Shown here in pieces: positions 15,201-23,073 of a DNA stretch of 64,000 nucleotides. Within the stretch, counting starts at the first letter, position 1; every line of letters starts with the position of its first letter. Under the pieces are notes generated by a model. The model saw nothing but the letters and a program-made list of their open reading frames with translations, was not told the DNA's origin and searched no databases. This stretch comes from Owenia fusiformis (Eukaryota > Annelida > Polychaeta > Sabellida > Oweniidae). The position numbers were made by a program, and so were the translations under genes. Location of the stretch: the NCBI GenBank assembly GCA_903813345.2, contig CAIIXF020000012.1, positions 16,116,020-16,180,019 of the forward strand, written 5' to 3'.

Positions 15201-18200
15201 ATTGTCTCACCTAAATTTAAAACTTGGAGATGCACATAATAGACTAACATTCGCAACTCTTCCTTTACCTGATTAACTGGCTGGCCCATTGGATCAAATA
15301 ATATTGCCCACTCTATATCAGAGTATGCTGTCACTTCTTTACGGGACAGTGACCCTAGTGCCATTATTGCAAACCTGTATTTACAATTTTGAATCTCTAA
15401 AACAGACATACATTCTGTGATAATCGACCTATAAAACTCTAAAAGCTTTTCTGTGAGCTCATAATAGAATGCTTTACTGTGTTCTATTGTGCTATCAATA
15501 TCCTGTTCCTTCATTTCTGAAGTGAGAGGATGTACAATCATGTCATTGTTTATAATGGCATTAACAGTTTCTTCAGAATAATTGCGTATTTTCTCAAGGT
15601 CTTCTTTGTATTTTCTTGTCAAATCATATGACTGTTTGTTTTGTTTCGATAACCTTTGAAGAAATTTTGTCTCAATATCTTGAAGCCGTTGTTCAATATA
15701 CAATTTGTCATACATAGATTCAGAATGAGACAAGGTCAATCTTTGAAATATTTTCCCTAATGAATTAAGAGGTTGACCCTCTAACCTCTCCAGACGGCAT
15801 TTTGCAGCATTGAACAGTCCAGAGGCCCAGACATAATGTTCATACCAGTATTGAGATGTTTCAGCTGATTCAATGTACTCATTACCAAGCTCACACATTA
15901 GATCTGCCTGTTTCTTCAGCTCACTGGCAGATTCCTGGTCACAAGCTTTTATTTTATGTCCGAGATCATACATTTTTTGAGTAATGTCTGAAAAGGGAAT
16001 TTGCTTTTCAGGTGGATAGCATAAACATGTAGATTTCAGTTACCCAAACTTATGTAGGAGTTCACCTGAATACGCCCCATTCCTTTACTTTATGACAATA
16101 CCAAATTGTGCAGCAGTGCAAATTGTAAAATTTCTTGTCAAGTTATTGTCTGTAACTTTTGTGAAAATATGAATGATGAGAGGTGTTTCATTTTTATGGC
16201 CCACCCTGTAGTGTGGATAATGTTGAGAGTTCAAATTATTGCTACAAAATTTCAAGACTTTTTGGACAACCCTCGGATGATTAAAGGTAATTGTTCAAAA
16301 TATTTTCTCTGCATTATGATATTCGATTCTAATTAAAAAATTAGAGATGTGAAGATACCTGATTTTGATTGGTTTGGTCCTGGGTTCATTTCTATTCCAC
16401 CAATAATCAGTAGCATTACGATGATTACCAGCAATGTGGTAGAGTTCTCTGTCTCTCCTGGCTCTGGGCTTGTAGAGCAACATAACACCAGAGGAGGAAG
16501 GTGATTTCCACAAAATGTTCCGATAGCAGCTCTCCATTGCATTAAGGCGTTTCCCATTTTGATAGAATTCAGAAATTAGAATTACACCCGTTTTATATAG
16601 AAATGTCCTCACTGTTCGGAGATTATTATGCCTTTTATATAAACCTTTAAAGTCCACACAATCATTTTTTCACAGACTCTTTATTCTATTCATGTGCTTG
16701 AAATGCCTTTGTCTGTTTTTTATAAACCACATTGAAGCTTTTGAATGTAATTTTAGACATCTATTCATCAATGTATACACTTATACACACAGCCCAATAA
16801 TTGTTTTGATTTTGAATAGAATCTGGCTGTTCTAAAACCTGCAATAAGGAACGTTAACCTAGAAAACCAATATGATTCTACCATGTTACATATTCAATGA
16901 GGTCACATGAAAAAGCATTGCCCACGCAACAGACGTTTGAAATATCAGTGTGTTGCAGACACATGAATAGCGTAAAAGATTTAATCTTCTAAATGAACTA
17001 CTCCCTGCTTTAGGACAAAGGGACAGTTGCTGATTCCATGTGGTAGTGTGACAAAAATTGACATTGGCATCCTGTAGATCATCACCAATCTAGGTGTACT
17101 TCAAGTCAATCTTCAGATATATGATTAAGTGATATATTCTCATAAAACTTCCAATGTCATGGGGCATCACCAGGGCATCATGATATTGCACTGTAAGCTG
17201 TGTAATCAATTAATCCATGTTTCTTGAAAGACATGATTTGGACTTTTTCGGCCTTTTTAGGCCAAATTTTCAAAAATGGGCTTTAAATGTGCCTTAAATT
17301 TTTTATTGACTTAAAATTTGGGCCCCCTTTTTAACTTCTGGATCCGCCACTGTTTATTGTGACTTGCAATCTATAGGCTCTATACATGCTATACAAGTCA
17401 ATATGCTCTTATTATGTGATCTTGTGTTTGCAGGCTGATCTAGACACGGTCCCGTTTAGACTGTTCCATATTAGTGGTTTTGTTTACATTAATATGGAAT
17501 AAATCATACCATTTCATGAAAAATGGTGACAGTGTCCTACGGAAATTGAGATTATGTTTCACAGCAAGTGAGCACAGCGATACTGTATAGCACATGCTCT
17601 AGGGAATTGATTCTACTTTCTATAGACACCAAACCCATCTCTGTCCATAGAATAATGAAAAAGCCTTAGGGTCCCAACCTACTTTGTTTACATTTAGAAA
17701 AAATGTGAAAAAATGACAAAAGTTGTCATAACTCCTTAAATCTAGAACTCTTAAAAGGTAAGGGCCTTTAAAAGGGGGACCATAATTTCCTTCACACCCA
17801 TTTAAATGTACATGTACCAAAACATCCGCAAGAAAATCATCTAAGTGGCAGCATGAGAAGGGAGGTAAGTCATGCAAATAAGGAAGAGGAGGAAAGGGGT
17901 ATCAAAGTACATTTGAATGAGAATTATCATTTTAGATTCCCCTCCCCAGTCAACAGTTTAACCATGGTTTAAGTAGCATGGGACTACACTTTGCCAGTCC
18001 ACCACACAAGGGGTTTTATCTCTTTTTGAACCATTAAAGACAAGTTTTCATACATAATACGTTGAACTCTCCAATTGCTTATTTCTCATTTGAATGCTCA
18101 TCTTTTACTCGTCTTTTCTAAACCTTGAATCGTTTTAGCAATTTCTCTACGCCCTCCCTCCCTCTTTCAAAATGTCTTGTAATACATTCTTGGCACATCA

Positions 18201-21200
18201 ATTGGAAATTGTGATTTCCCCGGGAATATATACGATTTAACACCCATTCTGTATTAATACTTGGAAACCGTATACCCATTCCTTATTAACATGTGGACAG
18301 GCATCAAGTTTTTTAAAATGTTGAAATTGTTTATTTGGAGATATTACGACCCAAATTGACATGTTCGGTTCGTGAAAGACTAAAGTATCTGTCACTGGCG
18401 AGTGAAATCGGTTTTAAGAGTTAAATTTAAAAAGTTATGACAACTTTTGTCATTTTTTCACGTTTTTGTAAATGTAAACAAAGGAGGTTGGGACCCTAAG
18501 GCTTTTTCATTATTCATTATTCTATCGACAGGGATGTGTTTGGTGTCTATAGAGAGTAGAATCAATTCCCTAGAGCATGTGCTATACAGTATTGCTGTGC
18601 GAACTTGCTGTGAAACATAATCTCAATTAACATAGGACAAGGTTACAATTTTTCATGAAATGGTATGAGTTATTCCGTATTATGTCAACAAAACCACACG
18701 GAACGGGGAGGGGGGTGATATTGTCATTACTTTTCCCTGAATTGCATTAATTGTGACCTGCCATCTTTACAAGTCAATATGCTCTTATTATGTATTCATG
18801 TATTTGCAGGCTGATCTAGAGGGCAGTGATAATGGTCATTACTTTTCCCTGAATTGCATTAATTGTGACCTGCAATCTATACAAGCCAATATGCTCTTAT
18901 AATGTGTTCATGTTTTTGCAGGCTGATCTAGAGGGGAGTGATATGGTCATTACTTTTCCCTGAATTGCATTAATTGTGACTTGCAATATATACAAGTCAA
19001 TATGCTCTTATAATGTGTTCATGTATTTGCAGGCTGATCTAGAGGGGAGTGATAATGGTCATTACGTTTCCCTGAATTGCATTAAATGTGACCTGCAATA
19101 TATACAAGCCAATATGCTCTTATTATGTATTCATGTATTTGCAGGCTGATCTAGAGGGAAGTGATATATAGTCATTACTTTTCAAATAATTGCATTAATT
19201 GTGACTTGCAATCTATACAAGCCAATATGCTCTTTTTATGTGTTCATGTATTTGCAGGCTGATCTAGAGGGAAGTGATATGGTCATTACTTTTCCCTGAA
19301 TTGCATTAATTGTGACTTGCAATCTATACAAGCCAATATGCTCTTTTTATGTGTTCATGTATTTGCAGGCTGATCTAGAGGGAAGTGATATGGTCATTAC
19401 TTTTCCCTGAATTGCATTAATTGTGACCTGCAATATATACAAGTCAATATGCTCTTATTATGTGTTCATGTATTTGCAGGCTGATCTAGAGGGAAGTGAT
19501 ATGGTCATTCACTTTTCCCTGAATTGCATTAATTGTGACTTGCAATCTATATAGGTCAATATGCTCTAATGTGTTCATGTATTTGCAGGCTGATCTAGAG
19601 GGGGGTGATATGGTCATTACTTTTATAAAAATTGCATTAATTGTGACCTGCAATATATACAAGCCAATATGCTCTTACTATGTGTTCATGTTTTTGCAGG
19701 CTGATCTAGAGGGGAGTGATATATAGTCATTACTTTTATAAGAATTGCGTTAATTGTGACCTGCAATATATACAAGTCAATATGCTCTCATTATGTGTTC
19801 ATGTATTTGCAGGCTGATCTAGAGGGCAGTGATATATAGTCATTACTTTTATAAGAATTGCGTTAATTGTGACCTGCAATATATACAAGTCAATATGCTC
19901 TCATTATGTGTTCATGTATTTGCAGGCTGATCTAGAGGGAAGTGATATAGTCATTACTTTTATAAGAATTGCGTTAATTGTGACCTGCAATATATACAAG
20001 TCAATATGCTCTCATTATGTGTTCATGTATTTGCAGGCTGATCTAGAGGGCAGTGATATGGTCATTACTTTTCAAATAATTGCATTAATTGTGACTTGCA
20101 ATCTATAAAAGCCAATATGCTCTTATTATGTGTTCATGTATTTGCAGGCTGATCTAGAGGGAAGTGATATAGTCATTACTTTTATAAGAATTGCATTAAT
20201 TGTGACCTGCAATATATACAAGCCAATATGCTCTCATTATGTGTTCATGTATTTGCAGGCTGATCTAGAGGGAAGTGATATAGTCATTACTTTTATAAGA
20301 ATTGCATTAATTGTGACCTGCAATATATACAAGTCAATATGCTCTCATTATGTGTTCATGTATTTGCAGGCTGATCTAGAGGGAAGTGATATAGTCATTA
20401 CTTTTATAAGAATTGCATTAATTGTGACCTGCAATCTATACAAGTCAAGAATATGCTCTTATTATGTGTTCATGTATTTGCAGGCTGATCTAGAGGGCAG
20501 TGATATGGTCATTACTTTTCAAATAATTGCATTAATTGTGACCTGCAATATATACAAGCCAATATGCTCTCATTATGTGTTCATGTATTTGCAGGCTGAT
20601 CTAGAGGGAAGTGATATAGTCATTACTTTTATAAGAATTGCATTAATTGTGACTTGCAATCTATACAAGCCAATATGCTCTCATTATGTGTTCATGTATT
20701 TGCAGGCTGATCTAGAGGGCAGTGATATGGTCATTACTTTTCAAATAATTGCATTAATTGTGACCTGCAATATATACAAGCCAATATGCTCTCATTATGT
20801 GTTCATGTATTTGCAGGCTGATCTAGAGGGAAGTGATATAGTCATTACTTTTATAAGAATTGCATTAATTGTGACCTGCAATATATACAAGTCAATATGC
20901 TCTCATTATGTGTTCATGTATTTGCAGGCTGATCTAGAGGGAAGTGATATAGTCATTACTTTTCAAATAATTGCATTAATTGTGACTTGCAATCTATACA
21001 AGCCAATATGCTATGTGTTCATGTATTTGCAGGCTGATCTAGAGGGGAGTGATATGGTCATTACTTTTCCCTGAATTGCATTAATTGTGACTTGCAATCT
21101 ATACAAGTCAATATGCTCTTATTATGTGTTCATGTATTTGCAGGCTGATCTAGAGGGAAGTGATATAGTCATTACTTTTCAAATAATTGCATTAATTGTG

Positions 21201-21305
21201 ACTTGCAATCTATACAAGCCAATATGCTATGTGTTCATGTATTTGCAGGCTGATCTAGAGGGCAGTGATATGGAGGATGCCTGGTCAGATACTGATCTCA
21301 CATAG
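281..21305 (+). CDS. ANAPC7: Anaphase-promoting complex subunit 7, 3' part of gene (4 exons; 5' part lies left of the window)
   Basis: Exons read as 281-438, 1463-1579, 2065-2188 and 21249-21305, all with GT..AG borders and matching phases (2, 2, 0). The joined product carries TPR helices (LYASVLAKETLSIEKAKSY.., then LLRKTLRTESNCKLHTLLGEF.., then QFSIALRSIDPSNTAAREGL) followed by an acidic tail ending ADLEGSDMEDAWSDTDLT. The order and the acidic DLEGSD tail match the C-terminus of animal APC7, a TPR scaffold subunit of the APC/C ubiquitin ligase that drives mitotic exit. The first exon in view starts inside the protein, so most of the gene lies upstream. The last intron (2189-21248, 19 kb) contains a complete antisense gene and an array of duplicated 3' splice sites. 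The exon at 2065 has two extra upstream copies of its acceptor. The family call is secure. Which acceptor is used for the last exon cannot be seen from sequence; the annotated one gives the expected short tail. Confidence 0.9.
688..1335. mobile_element. Foldback MITE with mariner-like ends, TA target duplication
   Basis: Two inverted arms of about 240 bp (688-930 and 1098-1335) begin with CAAGGGCCGATCAAAAAGTT and are flanked by TA on both sides. It lies in an ANAPC7 intron. No transposase is encoded; the short open frame inside is a by-product of the arms. The TA duplication and the end sequence fit a Tc1/mariner-type non-autonomous element. Confidence 0.8.
1954..2064 (+). repeat. Tandemly duplicated 3' splice acceptor before an ANAPC7 exon
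   Basis: Two tandem units (1954-2010, 57 bp; 2011-2064, 54 bp) each end in a pyrimidine-rich acceptor, CTTCTTTTCAG or GTCTTTTCAG. A third acceptor, TTTATTTCAG, ends at 1953. Each AG is followed by TATTG(A/C)CC, the start of the true exon at 2065. Only the last copy continues into the conserved coding sequence. Confidence 0.8.
2550..3090 (+). repeat. Diverged direct duplication in ANAPC7 last intron
   Basis: About 160 bp at 2560-2720 recurs in diverged form at 2929-3090. Shared words include CTTAAAAC(G/A)CCCC, a TATAACT-rich middle, and GGCTTGAAAATAT or GGCTTAAAAATAT. No coding potential is seen. The origin is unknown, perhaps an old element. Confidence 0.5.
3456..3905 (+). repeat. Dispersed repeat, copy 1 (related to 53600-54046)
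   Basis: About 430 bp is alignable in the same orientation with 53600-54046. Shared landmarks in order are GTTACCAGTTTCACC, ACTTGAATATT, CATGGGGTCTATGG, ATTTTCAAAGAAAA, AGATGTAATTTTACATGT and AATCAAGATTATTTCTACT. The two copies are clearly diverged. It has no open frame and no obvious terminal repeats, so it could be a decayed element of unknown class. Confidence 0.75.
4128..4634. mobile_element. 507-bp near-perfect hairpin (foldback element)
   Basis: The left arm (4128-4373) and right arm (4389-4634) are inverted copies with few mismatches, separated by a loop of only 15 bases. The apex carries GGTGCGGAGG / CCTCCGCACC. The high arm identity suggests recent origin or ongoing arm correction. 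No protein is encoded. No clear target-site duplication is visible. Short CTCCGCACCC pieces recur just downstream (4738-4780). Confidence 0.8.
4990..7220. mobile_element. Large inverted-repeat element in ANAPC7 intron
   Basis: Sequence at 4990-5412 recurs inverted at 6865-7220. The outer ends share CGTCGC(A/G)TGAGAATAACTTTGTAC and the inner parts share GACCAATTCTTAGA-type and GCATGTTATTGTA words. The 1.45-kb centre has no recognisable transposase and may include other remnants; near 5935-5985 it holds words like the Helitron-like 3' end seen elsewhere in the window. Boundaries are approximate. Confidence 0.6.
7238..7612. mobile_element. Short inverted-repeat element (MITE-like)
   Basis: The ends share CCAGAGTT(T/C)AAAGATGACA in opposite orientation (7256-7275 and 7577-7597) plus flanking GGAGGGAAA / TTCCCTTCTG. 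It is about 375 bp and non-coding. The exact ends are uncertain. Confidence 0.55.
8293..8418. mobile_element. Pogo/Tigger-like MITE, about 125 bp
   Basis: The left end CAATAAAACCTG faces the right end CAGGTTTCACTGTA, an inverted pair typical in form of pogo-type short elements. A related fragment with CAGTAAAACCTG starts near 55103 in a BCKDK intron. It is non-coding. Confidence 0.55.
8821..9557. mobile_element. TTAA-flanked inverted-repeat element
   Basis: The left end TTAAGGTAACTTATAACTTA and the right end, which reads TTAAGGTGACTGTTAACTTA on the other strand, form ~23-bp terminal repeats starting at TTAA. The 737-bp body is A/T-rich with long A and T runs and no convincing coding sequence. 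The TTAA borders are what piggyBac-type insertion would leave; the class is an inference. Confidence 0.65.
10145..10730 (+). mobile_element. Helitron-like non-autonomous element, degraded copy
   Basis: It starts A|TCCCAACAAATGAAGTTCAG and ends with GTTCATTGGGATTTGCTACT followed by ..TTTACTAG|T. These match, with changes, both ends of the better preserved element at 46839-48175. The A|TC start, CTAG|T end and subterminal inverted motif fit the Helitron pattern. It lies just beyond the 3' end of the nested gene. Confidence 0.6.
10790..10795 (-). terminator. Candidate poly(A) signal of the nested NTase-TPR gene
   Basis: AATAAA on the - strand, about 140 bases after the TAA stop at 10937. Another AATAAA lies about 60 bases further on, near 10732, at the edge of the Helitron-like element. 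Confidence 0.45.
10937..16557 (-). CDS. 2A-like leader, GlnD/DUF294-type nucleotidyltransferase and 25-TPR protein, nested in the ANAPC7 intron
   Basis: Two exons: 16557-16359 and 15987-10937, intron 371 bp with donor CAG|GTATCT and acceptor TTCCCTTTTCAG|A. The join keeps frame (G+AC gives Asp), for about 1749 residues. The start ATG has A at -3 and G at +4. Exon 1 (66 residues) ends in a hydrophobic run LLVIIVMLLIIGG followed by IEMNPGP, a 2A-like ribosome-skipping motif with Gly where the consensus has Asp. In exon 2, numbered from its first Met, a helical region (1-195) precedes GSLSRKE at 207-213 and SDIE at 218-221, the nucleotidyltransferase signature GSxxRxE..SDxD with Glu for the second Asp. 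Residues 400-480 resemble the helical domain that follows such NTases. Residues 592-1666 are 25 TPRs of 43 residues. Domain calls rest on motif reading; the substrate is unknown. Such architectures suggest sensing or signalling, but nothing here proves it. Confidence 0.85.
11105..14071 (-). repeat. Coding tandem array: 23 near-identical 129-bp TPR units in a 9-unit higher-order repeat
   Basis: Each unit encodes 43 residues of the form NNIG-x6-GEYTTALKYYEDSL-...-AHP(D/S)VAxTL. Two diverged units flank the block (first at 14200-14072, last at 11104-10976). The variant TTGATAGACTATC lies at 11676, 12321, 12837, 13482 and 13998, that is at spacings 645, 516, 645, 516 bp (5, 4, 5, 4 units), giving a 1161-bp super-period. 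A rarer variant (His-Gln for His-Pro, units 6 and 15) repeats at the same 9-unit distance. Because 129 is a multiple of 3, an antisense frame is also open across the array. Confidence 0.9.
16632..16642 (-). promoter_or_regulatory. Candidate TATA box of the nested NTase-TPR gene
   Basis: TATATAAAAGG on the - strand about 75-85 bases upstream of the ATG at 16557. A second, weaker TATATAAAA lies near 16596. Placement suits a short 5' UTR; there is no other support. Confidence 0.4.
16643..17356. other. Intron sequence without recognised genes
   Basis: This part of the ANAPC7 last intron lies upstream of the nested gene. I see no exon-like open frame, RNA gene or clear repeat in it. Confidence 0.5.
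17357..21248 (+). repeat. ANAPC7 splice-acceptor array: about 24 tandem ~111-bp units
   Basis: Each unit contains intron-type sequence ending GTGTTCATGTATTTGCAG, then GCTGATCTAGAGGG(A/C/G)AGTGATAT, the start of the final ANAPC7 exon, then GTCATTACTTTT..GCATTAATTGTGAC. The first copy has its AG at 17432 and is split by an inserted foldback. Twenty-three more follow from about 18800, the last being the real exon at 21249. Most units are 111-113 bp; the last few include 105-bp variants. Sub-variants (..TTTTCCCTGAATTGC, ..TTTTATAAGAATTGC, ..TTTTCAAATAATTGC) are clustered, which suggests stepwise local amplification. Long open frames here arise because many units are 37 codons long. Confidence 0.9.
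17445..18706. mobile_element. 1.26-kb foldback element inserted into the first acceptor-array unit
   Basis: The left arm from about 17470 to 17760 and right arm from about 18440 to 18690 are inverted copies. Shared words include ATACCATTTCATGAAAAAT, CACATGCTCTAGGGAATTGA and TTGGGACCCTAAGGCTTTTT. The outer sequence on the left is the array unit up to CTGATCTAGA and on the right the unit resumes at GGGGGTGATAT, so the element interrupted an existing copy. No transposase is seen. The outermost ~25 bases of the two ends match poorly. Confidence 0.75.
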
Positions 21306-21819
21306 CCGTTACTCAAGAGAGAACCACTCAATTAAATGCTTATTATAGGAACACTGGACTGTAAATATGTGTATGTCATCACAAGAAATCCATAAAGACA
21401 GACATTTAACAATATTGGTGTTGTAGATTATTGGTCTGATCCAATTTTTGCATAGACTCGAGACCATTCTTTGATTGGTTGTTAAAATAATCATAGGGAG
21501 CCCATTTTATAGTTGACAGGATTATACGTACATCACTTATTTGATCACGAAACAAAATATAATTGGATCTTGCAGTGGGAAGTTCTCTATTATGATCTGT
21601 AATCTGTTATGTTTGTTAGACTTATTTTATGTCAAATAGCTGTTTCATTATAGAAGTTGCATAAAGTGAAACAGAAGAGAAAGGTGGATTAGTTTATTAG
21701 GGCTCCCTTAAAAAAACAATCAGATTTTGACTTAGACAGCAAGCCCCTGAATTCAACAAGATGATGTCTTATCAAATGGTGAATTTATAAAAGAAAATAG
21801 ACATTGCTGATTAGAATAC

Positions 21820-21825
21820 AATAAA
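21820..21825 (+). terminator. Candidate poly(A) signal for ANAPC7
   Basis: AATAAA about 515 bases after the stop at 21305; I noted no better candidate closer to the stop. Confidence 0.35.
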
Positions 21826-22679
21826 TATGAACATTGGCGCTATCTAACTATAAATATGGATAAATGAGGACGAAAATTTGAAATCTCATTGAAAATTTCT
21901 TTGAATATGGTATGAGGTTTTAAGATTTTAAGAAAATGGGCATCTTTGATCAGTACATGTACAGTAATTGTATGCGACTGATATATTGAATATAAATACA
22001 CACATTTTTTGAAAGTTTACTTGTATCTCTGATTCTAACTTAAAGTAATGTGCACAATATGTGTAAACACAGCTGTATGTTGGATTTTCAATAGTTTTAT
22101 CTATCCATCTTGTATTTTTTCGTTCGTCAAACGATTCAAGTCAGTGTCAGATTAGACAGTTTTCAACAAAATATTGATTTGACTTATTAAAATGTGAATT
22201 TTCAAATACAAACAGTGTGTATTTTTAGCATGGATATCTCATAAAATGTCAGTCTGTTACTATTTGCCCTGGGCATAGGGATAGTTTTTAAACTAAAGAT
22301 CTGATATTATATTCCTTGTTTTGTGCTAAAATACATGTAGTAGTGTTGGCGTTAAACAAGATTGTATGTCAACTTGTATGATAGGGACCAAAGTAAGTCT
22401 CATCCAATTATTTTAAGATAGCAGAAAAAACAAATTAAATGGCGCCAAATTAAGTGCATGTTTTTAAATTGAGAAGTTTACATGAGACGAGTATGATATA
22501 TAACTTAAACATGTCATTTGATATTGTATCTGATATTTATTTGAAATATAGTGTAACTTGAAAATCTGCAAACTGTATTTTCTTTGTCTTTAAAAATCAT
22601 AATATGAATATTGATGTTACTAACTGTCAAATTGTCTGAAGAAAAAAACTTTTTATGCTTGGAGAAGATTTACAACAAG
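21826..22679. other. Intergenic sequence, no recognised features
   Basis: A/T-rich sequence between ANAPC7 and the convergent GH128-type gene. No exon-like frame or clear repeat was found. Confidence 0.4.
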
Positions 22680-23058
22680 TACAGGGTGACTCAAAAAATG
22701 CTCATTCTAATATTTGAATTGTAAATAATACAATGTCAGTACATCAATGTGTCATTCCATTTGCATTGATAAAGATTTTCCAAATACCAGGTCGATCAAT
22801 AAGTTCTGATAAAAATCATAATGAACCATGTTTATAAATTGACCCGCCTACCCAAAACACGAGTCACCATAGTAACCATATTTTTAGTCCAATAAGAGGA
22901 AAGTGCTCGTTACACTAATTGTTGAATTCATTTTACATATTCTGTGAAAATTTCAAACTAAAAATCACAAAACTCTTGATTTTAGAGGATTTTTCTCGGA
23001 ACTTATTGATGGACCTGGTACATGTATATTAGGTTAATTCTTTTTGATTCACCCTGTA
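22680..23058. mobile_element. Nested pair of mariner-like MITEs
   Basis: The outer ends TACAGGGTGACTCAAAAA (22680) and, inverted, TACAGGGTGAATCAAAAA (ending 23058) enclose a second element at 22787-23018. The inner one has ~25-bp ends CCAGGTC(G/C)ATCAATAAGTT, flanked by TA. The inner ends resemble those of the foldback at 688-1335. It is non-coding. Confidence 0.65.
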
Positions 23059-23073
23059 ACTCAACTTAAAATA

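Noticed and set aside
16295-16657. 120-codon - strand frame starting at 16657
   Set aside because: It overlaps the 2A-like exon in another frame and starts upstream of the candidate TATA box; it has no splice-compatible link to the downstream domain.
20130-21074. 314-codon frame of ADLEGSD..CNIYKPICSHYVFMYLQ repeats
   Set aside because: It comes from intron-plus-exon array units that happen to be 37 codons long; it has no independent gene features. The possible splice extension is reported as a finding instead.
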